Below the pieces are notes generated by a model. It was not told where the DNA came from and searched no databases. It saw only the letters and a program-made list of their open reading frames with translations. Shown piece by piece: positions 8,890 to 17,680 of a stretch of DNA of 64,000 nt; within the stretch, counting starts at the first letter, position 1; every line of letters begins with the position of its first letter. A program made the position numbers and the translations under genes. The stretch is taken from contig PLWS01000005.1 of NCBI GenBank assembly GCA_003151115.1, positions 124,001-188,000 on the forward strand, written 5' to 3'. The stretch comes from Vulcanimicrobiota bacterium. GTDB taxonomy: Bacteria > Vulcanimicrobiota > Vulcanimicrobiia > Vulcanimicrobiales > Vulcanimicrobiaceae.

Positions 8890-9771
8890 ATGGATGTAAC
8901 GCTCGCGGCGGCGACGGAGCAGATTGCGCCGGGGCGCGGTTATTTTGCCGACGTCTGGCGCCGGCTGATAAAATCGCCCGGCGCCCTGATAGGTTTGGGA
9001 CTCATCGGCGTGCTTGTTTTTACGGCCGCCTTCGCGCCGCTGATCGCGCACACCGATCCGCTGGCGCAAAACCTTGCGCAACAGTCGCTGCACCCAAGCC
9101 TCGCGCATCCGTTCGGCACCGACAAACTTGGGCGCGACCTCTTTTCGCGGATCGTGTACGGGTCGCGCATTTCGATCCGCATCGGTTTCTTGGCGGTGGG
9201 CATCGCCATCACGATCGGCACGTTCTTCGGCGTGGCCGGTGGCTACTTAGGCAAAGGCGTGGACTCGTCGATCATGGCGGTGATGGACGTGATGCTCGCT
9301 TTTCCTTCGATCATTTTGGCCATCGGCATCACCACGATACTGGGGCCGAGCATCAATCACTTGATGATCGCCGTCGGCATCGTCTACATTCCGCAGTACG
9401 CGCGGCTGGCACGATCCTCGGTTCTGGGCGTTAAAGAACTTGAGTACGTCGAAGCGGCCAAAGCACTCGGAGCGCGCGTCCCGCGCATTCTCTGGCGCCA
9501 TGTTCTGCCGAATATTCTCGCGCCGCTGATCGTGCAGGCGATGCTCGGCATCGGCACGGCGGAGCTGGAAGCTGCAGGGCTTTCGTATTTGGGTTTGGGA
9601 GCGCGGCCGCCGGCGCCGGAATGGGGCGCGATGCTCAACGACGCGCGCGATTACTGGCTCTCCGCCCCATGGGCGCTGATTTTTCCGGGAATAGCGATTA
9701 CGCTAATGGTTTTGGGTTTCAATCTCTTGGGCGACGGCTTGCGCGACGCGCTCGATCCCACGCAGCGGTAG
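8890..9771 (+). CDS. DppC/OppC-type ABC transporter permease
   Basis: A 293-aa inner-membrane permease with an N-terminal OppC_N segment, the conserved HPFGTDKLGRDLFSRIVYGSR sequence and the EAA loop EYVEAAKALGARVPRILWRHVLPN that docks to the ATPase. It has about six membrane helices and the usual C-terminus GDGLRDALDPTQR. No DppB partner, binding protein or ATPase is adjacent, so this is an orphan subunit here. It may pair with components elsewhere, such as the DppBC genes at 61.8-63.7 kb. It follows the amidase by 17 bases, which hints at uptake of amide or peptide substrates. Confidence 0.88.
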   Translation: MDVTLAAATEQIAPGRGYFADVWRRLIKSPGALIGLGLIGVLVFTAAFAPLIAHTDPLAQNLAQQSLHPSLAHPFGTDKLGRDLFSRIVYGSRISIRIGFLAVGIAITIGTFFGVAGGYLGKGVDSSIMAVMDVMLAFPSIILAIGITTILGPSINHLMIAVGIVYIPQYARLARSSVLGVKELEYVEAAKALGARVPRILWRHVLPNILAPLIVQAMLGIGTAELEAAGLSYLGLGARPPAPEWGAMLNDARDYWLSAPWALIFPGIAITLMVLGFNLLGDGLRDALDPTQR

Positions 9772-9774
9772 AGT

Positions 9775-10611
9775 ATGGCGATCGCACTGGGTTTGCTGGC
9801 TGCAATTTTCTACGGATCCGCCGATTTTTGCGGCGGGTTTGCTACTCGCCGCAGTCCGATGTTTGCGGTCACTGTTATCTCGCAAGCGGTCGGACTCGTT
9901 TTGATCTTGGTCGCGCTGCCGTTCTTTCCGTCGCATCCGACGCTGTGGACACTGGAGACCGGCTTCATCGCGGGCATGTGCGGCGGGCTGGGATTGCTGC
10001 TGCTGTACCACGCGCTTTCGATTGGGAAGATGGGCGTCGTCTCGCCTATTACCGCGGTACTTGCGGCATTGACGCCCCTTATCGTCGGTGCTGCCCGCGG
10101 CGAGCATTTGGGAAACTTCAAGCTTGCCGGCATCGGCGTCGCGCTGCTGGCCGTCATTCTCATCTCGCTTTCAACCGAACCTGACGGTACGGTCGAATTC
10201 TCAACGGCCGGCGTGAAGGAAGCGATCGCATCCGGCGTCATTCTGGGCGGATTCTATACTTTTCTGGCGCTGGGCGGTCAACAGAGCGGGCTGTACCCGA
10301 TCGTTGCAGCGCGCATTGGTTCGATCTCGCTACTGCTGGTCATCGCGCTTGTCATGCGCCGCAGTATCTTGGTTGCGGCGCCTGCAGCGCTCGGAATCAT
10401 TGCGCTAGCCGGTGTGCTCGATATGATGGCTAACGCGTTTTACGTTCTTGCCGCATACGCGGGGTATTTATCGATCGCCGCCGTGCTTACGTCACTCTAT
10501 CCGGCGAGTACGGTATTCTTAGCGCGAATTGTGTTGGGCGAGCGGCTCGCCGCGCTGCAGAAGATCGGTGTCGCCTTTGCGCTTGCCGGCGTCGCGCTGA
10601 TCGCGAGTTAG
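9775..10611 (+). CDS. EamA-family (DMT superfamily) transporter
   Basis: A 278-aa protein with about ten predicted membrane helices in two homologous EamA halves; the first carries MGVVSPITAVLAALTPLIVG and the second LTSLYPASTVFLARIVLGERL, the typical end of an EamA domain. Such proteins usually export amino acids or other metabolites. Its ATG is three bases after the permease stop, so it is probably co-transcribed with it. The substrate is not evident. Confidence 0.88.
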   Translation: MAIALGLLAAIFYGSADFCGGFATRRSPMFAVTVISQAVGLVLILVALPFFPSHPTLWTLETGFIAGMCGGLGLLLLYHALSIGKMGVVSPITAVLAALTPLIVGAARGEHLGNFKLAGIGVALLAVILISLSTEPDGTVEFSTAGVKEAIASGVILGGFYTFLALGGQQSGLYPIVAARIGSISLLLVIALVMRRSILVAAPAALGIIALAGVLDMMANAFYVLAAYAGYLSIAAVLTSLYPASTVFLARIVLGERLAALQKIGVAFALAGVALIAS

Positions 10612-10814
10612 TCCTCGGGCGGAAACGCTCGAGCGTTCGCACCGGAGAGGGTTGGCGGCAACGGATGCAACTTAGCAGTCACGCCTGCCGAGCCTTCGGT
10701 ATCGTCGGGAGGGTTCGGTGTATCGGGGCCCTGGTTTGGTTTCCGGCTTCCTCGCGCCATTTTCTTACGGCGCCCGATCCGAAAAAACTCGCCCAGTTTC
10801 GTTATGAATGACAT
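10608..10814 (-). CDS. Small basic hypothetical protein
   Basis: A 68-aa reading frame with a basic N-terminus (MSFITKLGEFFRIGRRKKMA) and a Pro/Asp-rich, probably disordered remainder. ATG 10814 has GGGGAT six bases upstream on the minus strand. Its stop overlaps the EamA stop by four bases (convergent). It lies downstream of icd in the same direction but is separated from it by a repeat element. No homology is recognised, and it may be spurious. Confidence 0.35.
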   Translation of the reverse strand: MSFITKLGEFFRIGRRKKMARGSRKPNQGPDTPNPPDDTEGSAGVTAKLHPLPPTLSGANARAFPPED

Positions 10815-10850
10815 ACGGCGATCCCCACGTCATGCGCGCGTCACGCGCTC

Positions 10851-10913
10851 CCTTCGACTGGCGTGCTTGCGCACGCTGCTCAGGGTCCTTCGACAAGCTC
10901 AGGATGACACCCC
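10851..10913. repeat. REP-like intergenic repeat, copy 1
   Basis: The element consists of a short hairpin (GCGTGC-TTGC-GCACGC) followed by CTGCTCAG and a 27-base core (GGGTCCTTCGACAAGCTCAG then GATGACA, 10883-10909). The core is identical to that at 18916-18942. It sits just past the 3' end of icd. Hairpin-plus-conserved-tail units at gene 3' ends resemble REP/BIME elements. Confidence 0.75.
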
Positions 10914-10932
10914 GACGGGTTCACCACGACAT

Positions 10933-12009
10933 TTAGAGGCTCGACCACACGTCCAGCTTGCGCTTAACGCGATCGATCACCGCATCCGTGAAATCGGTCG
11001 TCGAGGCGTGGCCGCCGAGATCGCTGGTCGCGATGCCTTCGTGCACCGCCTCGAGCGCGGATTCGTAAATCGCACGCGAAGCGTTCTGCGCGCGCTTGTC
11101 TTCCATATAAGAGAGCAGCGCGCCGGCGGCGAGAATCATCGCCATCGGGTTAGCGACGTTCTTGCCGAACAGGCGGGGTGCCGTACCGTGCGGCGCCTCG
11201 GTCATCACGACCGAGGGTTTGAGCCCTTCCTCGAATGCGAGCAGCACGGACTCTGCGCCGGCGATCGATCCGAAGAGCTGCATCACCAAATCGGAGAGAC
11301 AGTCGCCGTCGCGATTGAGCGAGGGAATGACCAGCGGCATCTCGCCGTCGGTGTTCAGCAGAAGCGCGTAAGTCGCGTCGATGAGTTGCGGATCGTAGGG
11401 AACCTGGGGATGGCGCGCGGCCGCCGCGTCCATCTCTTCCTTGAACATTCCCTCGTAAATTGGGCTGACTGTAAATTTCGGCCCGCCGAAAACTTTCGCG
11501 TGCATGCGCGCGGCATGTACGAACGCATACTCGGCGACCACCTGGCAAACGCTGCGATCGATCGACTCCGTGCGGTACGCGACTTCGCTCGAACCTTCGC
11601 CCTCGCGCCATTCCTTGGCGCCATAGGCGTCGCCGACCGCCATGCGCACGACCGAGATCGGCGCGTGCACGCCCGCGACCGGACGGATGCGCGGCAAACG
11701 CCGCCCCGTGCGCACGATAACTTTGCCGCCGACGGCTTTGCGCAGAATCGCGTTGGGCGACCCGACGTCGTCTTTTTCTTCCGGTGTGATTGTGGCGGCT
11801 TTGAGACCGAAATGCGCCCGCTTCATCGCTTCGGCGGCGTCTTGAACCACGGCGTTGTTGGTTGCGCGTCGATTTTCCAGCGAAAGATCGAACCGCTCCG
11901 TGGCCAGTTCGACGTCGATGACCGAGCGGTCGAGAACGCGCAGCGCTTCGCCCAGCAGCTCTTGTCCGGTCTGGTCGCCTTCGAGAATCACGATGGTCGT
12001 CGGGCTCAA
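10933..12009 (-). CDS. icd: Isocitrate dehydrogenase (isocitrate/isopropylmalate dehydrogenase family)
   Basis: The track ORF runs to 12159, but TTG 12009 is preceded by AGGAG at five bases and gives the family N-terminus LSPTTIVILEGDQTGQE (358 aa). GSPNAILRKAVGG matches the SxNxxLR substrate loop of isocitrate dehydrogenases. SLNRDGDCLSDLVMQLFGSI and EAPHGTAPRLFGKNVANPMA are the metal-binding Asp region and the nucleotide loop. Parts such as RMAVGDAYGAKEW resemble eukaryotic-type NADP enzymes, so NAD versus NADP use is not settled. It would catalyse the oxidative decarboxylation step of the TCA cycle. It diverges from ftsK with only 35 bases between starts. Confidence 0.85.
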   Translation of the reverse strand: MSPTTIVILEGDQTGQELLGEALRVLDRSVIDVELATERFDLSLENRRATNNAVVQDAAEAMKRAHFGLKAATITPEEKDDVGSPNAILRKAVGGKVIVRTGRRLPRIRPVAGVHAPISVVRMAVGDAYGAKEWREGEGSSEVAYRTESIDRSVCQVVAEYAFVHAARMHAKVFGGPKFTVSPIYEGMFKEEMDAAAARHPQVPYDPQLIDATYALLLNTDGEMPLVIPSLNRDGDCLSDLVMQLFGSIAGAESVLLAFEEGLKPSVVMTEAPHGTAPRLFGKNVANPMAMILAAGALLSYMEDKRAQNASRAIYESALEAVHEGIATSDLGGHASTTDFTDAVIDRVKRKLDVWSSL

Positions 12010-12044
12010 ATGAACTCCTATTAGAATGAAGAAGTAAGCGGTCC

Positions 12045-14327
12045 ATGGCACGCGTGCGCCGCCGGGCGGCGAAATCGCGATTGAATTATGAGATCGCCGG
12101 CATGGCGGCGATCGGCATCGCCGTTCTGCTGGCGGTCGCGCTGACTTTGGCGCCCGCACATGCGGGGGCTGCCGGCGCCGTAACCGCGCGAGCGCTCCAT
12201 TGGACCTTTGGATCAGCTGCCGGACTTTTCCCGGTTTTGATCGCGCTCTTCGGCGCGATTGTCTTCCTGGAGATCAATCTTCCGCGCATCATGGCGACGT
12301 TCGGCGTTGCGGCGTTCGGGTATTTCATCCTCATCGACGCGTCGCTCGCCAAGCGCGGCGGGTTCCTCGGCACCGAAATGTGGCGCGGCCTCTACGCACT
12401 GCTCGGGCTTACCGGTTCGCGGATCGTCATCGGCCTGCTCGCTTTGTTGCTGGCCGTTTGGATCAGCGACGTATCCGTAAAGAAAATCATCGGCTGGCTG
12501 GTATTATTGTTTTCGAAGATTCGCATTCCGAAGGTCACGCTCGCGTTACCGGATGGCCACGAAACCCTGCGCGACGCCTTCGCGCTGCCGGCAACCGATC
12601 CGAATCGCAAAAAGGAACGCGCCTCCGATACTGCCACCGCGCTCGTCGCAGTCGAACCGCTGCTAGTTCCACCTCCCGCGCCGCCTTTGCCTGTCGATTA
12701 TGAGGATGAGGAAGTCCTCGAAGACGACGCAGCTGACGACGAGGACGAGGAAGACGCCGACGACGATCCGGACATCGACGAAGAGGAAGACGACGAAGAG
12801 CTCGACGACGAGGCAGAAGACGACGATCTCGAAGATGAAGACGAAGAAGTTGAGGGCGAGTACGAAGCTCCGGCCGTAGCCGGCGGACCGCGCACCTATA
12901 AACTGCCCGATCTCTCGCTCTTCGATCCGCCGCAGGCGCAAATCGTTGATGAGTCGGCGCGCTCGGCTGTGCTCGAAGACACGCTGGCTTCGTTCGGCGT
13001 CGGCGCGAAAGTCGTGCACATCGAACGCGGCCCATCGGTCACGCGTTACGAGCTAAAACCCGATCGCGGTGTGAAGATTTCGAAGATCGCAAACCTGGCC
13101 GACGATCTCGCGCTGGCGTTGGCCGCGACGAGCGTCCGCATCGAGGCACCGATTCCCGGCAAATCGGCGGTCGGCATCGAGGTTCCAAACAAGACGGTCT
13201 CGATCGTCTCGATTCGCGAGATTCTCGAAGCGCTGCCGCAGCGCGGACAAGTTCCGCCGTTATGGATGGCGCTCGGTAAGGACGTTCCCGGTCGAGCCGT
13301 GTTCGGCGACCTGTCACGGATGCCGCACATGCTGATTGCCGGCGCCACCGGCTCCGGCAAGTCGGTCTGCTTGAATTCGGTCATCGCGTCGCTGCTCGTG
13401 AGTTCAACGCCGGATCAGGTGCAGATTCTGATGATCGACCCCAAGCGCGTTGAGCTGGTGATGTACAACGGCATCCCGCATTTGATCAAAGAGGTCATCA
13501 CGGACCCGCGCATGGCCGCGGGCGCTCTTTTTGAGATGACCAAAGAAATGGATGCCCGGTACGAACGTTTTGCCAAGGCCGGTGTGCGCAAGATCGAAGA
13601 GTACAATGCGAAGTATCCCGATGAGAACTTGCCGTACGTCGTCGTCATCATCGACGAGCTTGCCGACCTGATGCTGATCGCGCCGGCGCGCGTTGAGACG
13701 ACGATCATGCGGCTGGCACAACTCGCGCGCGCGACCGGTATTCACTTAATCGTGGCGACGCAGCGTCCGTCGGTGGACGTCATCACCGGTCTCATTAAAG
13801 CCAACATCCCTTCGCGCATTGCGTTTGCAGTGACGTCGCAGGTCGACTCGCGTACTATTCTCGATATGGTCGGCGCCGAACGGCTGCTCGGACGCGGTGA
13901 CATGCTCTACTTGCCGATCGACTCCCCCAAGCCGATTCGCGCGCAAGGCGCGTTTATTTCCGGCGGTGAGTTGCAGCGGCTGATTCATTTTTGGACGAAA
14001 CAAGCGCGGCCCGATAATCTGCTCGACGTCGACATTCAGCCGCTCGCCGATGAGGAAAAGAAAGATGTCGACCCGCTGGCGTTTGATGCGGCGAAATTTA
14101 TTATCGAGAGCAACTACGCATCAACCGCGTCGCTGCAATCACAATTTTCGATCGGCCATCCGCGCGCCGTGCGCATCATGAAGCAGCTCGAGGATATGAA
14201 GGTCGTGGGTCCGCACGAAGGCACCAAGCCGCGCCGCATTCTCTTCGGGCTCGACGATCTGGAGCGCACGTCCGAGCGTTTCGGGCGCGAGCGGGGACAG
14301 CAAGATCTCTTCGCCGCCGGATCTTGA
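12045..14327 (+). CDS. ftsK: DNA translocase FtsK/SpoIIIE
   Basis: A 760-aa chromosome-segregation motor. About four N-terminal membrane helices (residues 15-160) are followed by a linker that includes a near-continuous Asp/Glu tract at about 218-276, an alpha domain (SFGVGAKVVHIERGPSVTRYE), a beta RecA-like domain with Walker A GATGSGKSV (about 433-441) and Walker B YVVVIIDELADLM, and a winged-helix gamma domain (SLQSQFSIGHPRAVRIMKQLE) that reads polar DNA motifs. The order is standard, but the polyacidic linker replaces the usual Pro/Gln-rich one. ATG 12045 lies close to the divergent icd start. Confidence 0.95.
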   Translation: MARVRRRAAKSRLNYEIAGMAAIGIAVLLAVALTLAPAHAGAAGAVTARALHWTFGSAAGLFPVLIALFGAIVFLEINLPRIMATFGVAAFGYFILIDASLAKRGGFLGTEMWRGLYALLGLTGSRIVIGLLALLLAVWISDVSVKKIIGWLVLLFSKIRIPKVTLALPDGHETLRDAFALPATDPNRKKERASDTATALVAVEPLLVPPPAPPLPVDYEDEEVLEDDAADDEDEEDADDDPDIDEEEDDEELDDEAEDDDLEDEDEEVEGEYEAPAVAGGPRTYKLPDLSLFDPPQAQIVDESARSAVLEDTLASFGVGAKVVHIERGPSVTRYELKPDRGVKISKIANLADDLALALAATSVRIEAPIPGKSAVGIEVPNKTVSIVSIREILEALPQRGQVPPLWMALGKDVPGRAVFGDLSRMPHMLIAGATGSGKSVCLNSVIASLLVSSTPDQVQILMIDPKRVELVMYNGIPHLIKEVITDPRMAAGALFEMTKEMDARYERFAKAGVRKIEEYNAKYPDENLPYVVVIIDELADLMLIAPARVETTIMRLAQLARATGIHLIVATQRPSVDVITGLIKANIPSRIAFAVTSQVDSRTILDMVGAERLLGRGDMLYLPIDSPKPIRAQGAFISGGELQRLIHFWTKQARPDNLLDVDIQPLADEEKKDVDPLAFDAAKFIIESNYASTASLQSQFSIGHPRAVRIMKQLEDMKVVGPHEGTKPRRILFGLDDLERTSERFGRERGQQDLFAAGS

Positions 14328-14328
14328 A

Positions 14329-14529
14329 CCGTTAATCCCGGACCGTACAGAAATACATCTGCCGGAGGTTTGGCTGTCTCGCTGGAGCCTCGCCGCCGGC
14401 TCGCTGCTTGCGGGCTTCATCGTACTGGCGTTGGCAGTGACGGGAAAAGGCCAAACGCCGGTCGATTCGATGTTGCGAACCATTTTTAGATCCTCATGGA
14501 CCGCCCGGGTTTCTTCCAAGCATTTTTAG
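14329..14529 (+). pseudogene. Possible PAP2-like N-terminal remnant
   Basis: Frame 1 is open from 14197 to the stop at 14527-14529. It reads LPEVWLSRWSLAAGSLLAGF then IVLALAVTGKGQTPVDSMLR, which looks like the first helix and the D-x-x-L segment of a PAP2 phosphatase. No ATG or GTG and no early TTG exists in this frame, and the sequence ends just after the next ORF starts in another frame. This suggests the decayed or frameshifted 5' part of the gene that continues at 14496. A chance open frame is possible. Confidence 0.3.
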
Positions 14530-15056
14530 TGTTTCGTCTCTTCCTTAGCATGGCTGCAATAACAACAGCCGCCGGCCTCGTCCTCACCTCGGCGTTTTTC
14601 CCGAACGTAAAGTATACGGTTCTAAAAGGCTTCTTTGTAGGACCAATTCCGGGTGGCACGATTGCCAGGAAAGAGTCGTTGGTCGCGGCAGAGATTCTTA
14701 TCGGCGTCCTAATTGTTGTTTGGGTTCTGACCAGGACGATGCACTTAGCGCGGGGACTGTCGAGTCTGGAATCAGCAGATAGTTTCCCGAGCTATTGGCC
14801 GGTCATGGCCATTGCTTTTTGGGGAGCAATCGCCACCGTTGCGAGCCGGTTTCATTGGAACGAGGCGCTCCGCAGATCCCTCGTGGCCCTGTTCGTTGGT
14901 TTGGTGCTTTTTTCGATTGCCGCGCCACTTTATTACTTCATCGCATGGCCAACCGATGTTATCGGCGGCGTCTTATTAGGCACGGCCGTGCTGTGTCTGC
15001 TCCAATTCGTTCTTGAACGCTTGAATTTGAGGCTACATGACGACTTCGCAGCATAG
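14496..15056 (+). CDS. PAP2-like membrane protein lacking catalytic residues
   Basis: A 186-aa, five- or six-helix protein. Its C-terminal half has the shape of a PAP2 phosphatase: SFPSYWPVMAIAFWGAIATV stands where PSGHAA is expected, and LYYFIAWPTDVIGGVLLG stands where SRxxxGxHxxxD is expected. The catalytic His of motif 2 is replaced by Trp (PSYW), the His of motif 3 by Ala, and motif 1 (KxxxxxxRP) is not visible. The ATG has no clear ribosome-binding site, and the upstream frame carries a plausible missing N-terminus. It overlaps the intact PAP2 gene by 20 bases. It is either a pseudoenzyme or a decaying paralogue. Confidence 0.55.
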   Translation: MDRPGFFQAFLVFRLFLSMAAITTAAGLVLTSAFFPNVKYTVLKGFFVGPIPGGTIARKESLVAAEILIGVLIVVWVLTRTMHLARGLSSLESADSFPSYWPVMAIAFWGAIATVASRFHWNEALRRSLVALFVGLVLFSIAAPLYYFIAWPTDVIGGVLLGTAVLCLLQFVLERLNLRLHDDFAA

Positions 15057-15672
15057 GCACGCGTTGGGGCACGTTGTTTCGGCGTGCGTTTTGCTCGCCG
15101 CGTTCTTTTGGCTCGGATTCTACGTTACCAAGCATGGCGAACCGCATGCGTTAAACGTTTTTGCGCTGCAGCTGCGCGGCCAAGGTACGGCGATCGCTTG
15201 GAGATTCACGGAGATGGGATGGGGCTACGTGCTCGGCCCTCTGTACGTCGCGCTTATCGCGCTGGCGATCTTCCGGCCCGAATGGCGCCGGCCAGCGCTT
15301 TTTGCGGTTGCGATCGCGCTCATATGCTGGGGCGCAGCCACGGAGTTCCAACATTTCTTTGCCCGGCCTCGCCGGACCGACTGGCTGATCCGCCACGAAA
15401 CCGCGGGATCGTATCCGAGCTCGCACGCCGCGATCTCGACCGGGTTTTACTTCTTGTGCGGGCTGCTTGCGCTGCGTTCGAACCTGGCAGCATGGCTGCG
15501 CTACACGCTTTTCGTTCTACTGACTTTTGTCACACTAGCGATCATTTGGTCGCGCATTGAGCTGGCCGCCCACAACATTACCGACGTCATCGGCGGCGTG
15601 ATGCTTGCTTTCGTAATCATCTCGCTTGGTGCGGCGGCTCTCGAATTTGCGGGAAGGCCGGTCGTAAGCTAA
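15037..15672 (+). CDS. PAP2-family phosphatase
   Basis: A 211-aa membrane phosphatase with the three catalytic motifs of the type 2 phosphatidic acid phosphatase superfamily: FFARPRRTDWL (motif 1, with ARP), SYPSSHAAIS (motif 2, PSSH for PSGH) and SRIELAAHNITDVIGG (motif 3). Six membrane helices are evident. Likely substrates are undecaprenyl pyrophosphate or lipid phosphates at the outer face of the inner membrane. The gene overlaps its degenerate paralogue, which suggests tandem duplication. Confidence 0.85.
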   Translation: MTTSQHRHALGHVVSACVLLAAFFWLGFYVTKHGEPHALNVFALQLRGQGTAIAWRFTEMGWGYVLGPLYVALIALAIFRPEWRRPALFAVAIALICWGAATEFQHFFARPRRTDWLIRHETAGSYPSSHAAISTGFYFLCGLLALRSNLAAWLRYTLFVLLTFVTLAIIWSRIELAAHNITDVIGGVMLAFVIISLGAAALEFAGRPVVS

Positions 15673-15681
15673 CCAGGGGGG

Positions 15682-16857
15682 ATGCCGCCGACTCCGAAGC
15701 ATCGGCTCATGGCGGCGCACCTGACCGATCCTGCTCTCAAACCCATCGAACGCAAAGTCGAAGAAGGCATCCCGCTTTCCTTAGAAGACGGGGTGACGCT
15801 CTTTGGAACGCGCGACTTGCACTCACTCGGACGGATGGCACGCGCCCAAAAAGAGCGCAAGAGCGGAAAAAACGTCTACTACATTCTCAATCGGTACGTC
15901 AATTCGACGAACGTTTGTTACGCGGGCTGCAAATTCTGTTCGTTTGCGGTGGATGAGTTCAAAGAAACCGACCGCGTCGTGCGCATGGCCGCCGATCAGG
16001 TCATGGCCAAGGCGCTTGAGACCGGCACGAACTTCAATCAGATCCACATCGTCGGCGGACACGATCCGCGCCAACTTTCGCTGGATTACTGGCTACCGCT
16101 GATGCGCCGCTTCAAAGAGCAGGTCCCACACGTTCAGCTCTCGCTGTTCACCGCCGCAGAACTCGATTACATGGCCAAGCGCCACCGCATGAAATATCCG
16201 GAGTTGATCGCGACGCTAAAGTCGGCCGGACTCGACAACGTCAACGGCGGCGGCGCGGAAATCTTTGCGGCCGAAACGCGGGCCAAGATTTGCCCGAACA
16301 AAGTCGGCACCGACAACTGGTTAGAGATCCACGAAGAGTTGCACCGCCAGGGCGTCGCCTCGAACGCGACGATGTTGTACGGACACATCGAATCGCTCGA
16401 AGATCGCGTCGACCATCTGATCCGGTTGCGCGAATCGCAGCGCCGCTCGCCTGGATACAACGCATTTATTCCGCTCGCGTTTCATCCCGACGGCAACGAA
16501 CTCAACGATTGCGGCTGGACGACCGGCCTGGACGACTTGCGCATATTCGCGGTGTCGCGTTTGATGCTCGACAATTTCGACCACATCAAAGCCTATTGGA
16601 TGATCCAGGGCTTGAAAATTTGCCAAGTGGCGCTGCACTTCGGCGCCGACGACATGGACGGCACGCACGGCAGCACCGACGAGGAAATGATCTACCACAG
16701 CGCCGGCACGCAATCGGGACAATATGTCGACGACCGCGAGTTCCGCCGTTTAATTGAAGAAGCCGGCTACGTGCCGGTTCGGCGCAACAGCACCTACGAC
16801 GAGTTCCCGCCCGATTGGACCCCGCCGCCGGCAACGCGTGAAGAAGTTTATGCTTAA
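15682..16857 (+). CDS. mqnE: Aminofutalosine synthase MqnE (radical SAM)
   Basis: A 391-aa radical SAM enzyme that joins the chorismate-derived product of MqnA to SAM to form aminofutalosine in the futalosine route to menaquinone. The cluster motif is NVCYAGCKFC (C79, C83, C86). Conserved family stretches follow (GTNFNQIHIVGGHDP, GGGAEIFAAETR, SNATMLYGHIES). Length and C-terminal EEMIYHSAGTQSG fit MqnE. The ATG directly follows a G-run (AGGGGGG) that probably supplies the Shine-Dalgarno sequence. It is the first gene of mqnE-mqnA-mqnC. Confidence 0.94.
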   Translation: MPPTPKHRLMAAHLTDPALKPIERKVEEGIPLSLEDGVTLFGTRDLHSLGRMARAQKERKSGKNVYYILNRYVNSTNVCYAGCKFCSFAVDEFKETDRVVRMAADQVMAKALETGTNFNQIHIVGGHDPRQLSLDYWLPLMRRFKEQVPHVQLSLFTAAELDYMAKRHRMKYPELIATLKSAGLDNVNGGGAEIFAAETRAKICPNKVGTDNWLEIHEELHRQGVASNATMLYGHIESLEDRVDHLIRLRESQRRSPGYNAFIPLAFHPDGNELNDCGWTTGLDDLRIFAVSRLMLDNFDHIKAYWMIQGLKICQVALHFGADDMDGTHGSTDEEMIYHSAGTQSGQYVDDREFRRLIEEAGYVPVRRNSTYDEFPPDWTPPPATREEVYA

Positions 16858-17680
16858 CTGCGGCCGCATCAAGTACACGAACGACCTGCCGATCTACGCC
16901 GCCTTCGACGAAGGCGTGCTTGAGTATCCCGGCACGCTGCACGCGGACGTACCGGCCGCGTTGAACCGCATGATGCTCGACGGCAAACTCGACGTCGGCC
17001 CGATGAGTGCTTTTGCTTACGCAGCAGATTTCGAACGGTTCGTTCTGCTGCCCGATCTCTGCATCGGCGCGCGCGATGAGGTTATTTCGGTGGTGCTGGT
17101 CTCGAGCGCTCCGCCGGCGCTGCTCGACGGCGCCGAGATTGCGGTCAGCTCCGAATCGGCCACCGGAAGAAATTTGCTGCGCGTTCTGCTCGAGCGCCGT
17201 TACGGAGTGCACGCGCGTTTCACCGAAACCGCCGACGCCGCGGCGGCCGCCAAAGAAGGCCGCGCCGCGCTGTTGATCGGCGACGCCGCAATCGACGCGC
17301 AGCTCTCGCTGCCGGTGGAGCAAGTCTACGACCTCGGCGCCCTCTGGCACGACTGGACCGGGGAGCAGACGGTTTTTGCCGTGTGGGTGGCGCGGCGCGA
17401 AGTATACGAGCAAGATGCGCAGGGCGTGCGCGCCTGCATGGACGCTCTCACGGACTCCTATACGTGGGCTCGCGGAAATATGGGAACCGTTATCGCGCGC
17501 GCGCAAGAGATTATCGCGCGGCCGCCGGGATTTTACGAGAACTATTTCGCGAAGCTGAACTTCACGTTTCATTCGGCCGCGCAGCGCGGGTTGGCGGCAT
17601 ACTGCCGCGAGCTGCAGGCGATCGGCGCGATAGAAACCATGCCGCGCATCCTACCGGAGGCCATCGGTGTCGGTAGCTAG
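16850..17680 (+). CDS. mqnA: Chorismate dehydratase MqnA
   Basis: The track ORF begins at 16754, inside mqnE. ATG 16850 gives the family N-terminus MLNCGRIKYTNDLPIYAAFD (276 aa) and an eight-base overlap with mqnE; GTG 16838 is an alternative. The protein has the periplasmic-binding-protein fold used by MqnA to convert chorismate to 3-enolpyruvylbenzoate, seen in DVGPMSAFAYAADFERFVLL, EIAVSSESATGRNLLRVLLE and ALLIGDAAI. It is embedded between mqnE and mqnC, which supports the role. Confidence 0.92.
   Translation: MLNCGRIKYTNDLPIYAAFDEGVLEYPGTLHADVPAALNRMMLDGKLDVGPMSAFAYAADFERFVLLPDLCIGARDEVISVVLVSSAPPALLDGAEIAVSSESATGRNLLRVLLERRYGVHARFTETADAAAAAKEGRAALLIGDAAIDAQLSLPVEQVYDLGALWHDWTGEQTVFAVWVARREVYEQDAQGVRACMDALTDSYTWARGNMGTVIARAQEIIARPPGFYENYFAKLNFTFHSAAQRGLAAYCRELQAIGAIETMPRILPEAIGVGS

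Noticed and set aside
10804-12024. 406-aa plus-strand ORF opposite icd
   Set aside because: It is fully antisense to a recognised dehydrogenase, has no family motifs, is rich in Arg and His, and runs through the REP-like repeat.
12698-12895. Minus-strand Ser-rich ORF
   Set aside because: It is only the complement of the Asp/Glu tract of FtsK; poly-Ser arises from GAC/GAG repeats read backwards.
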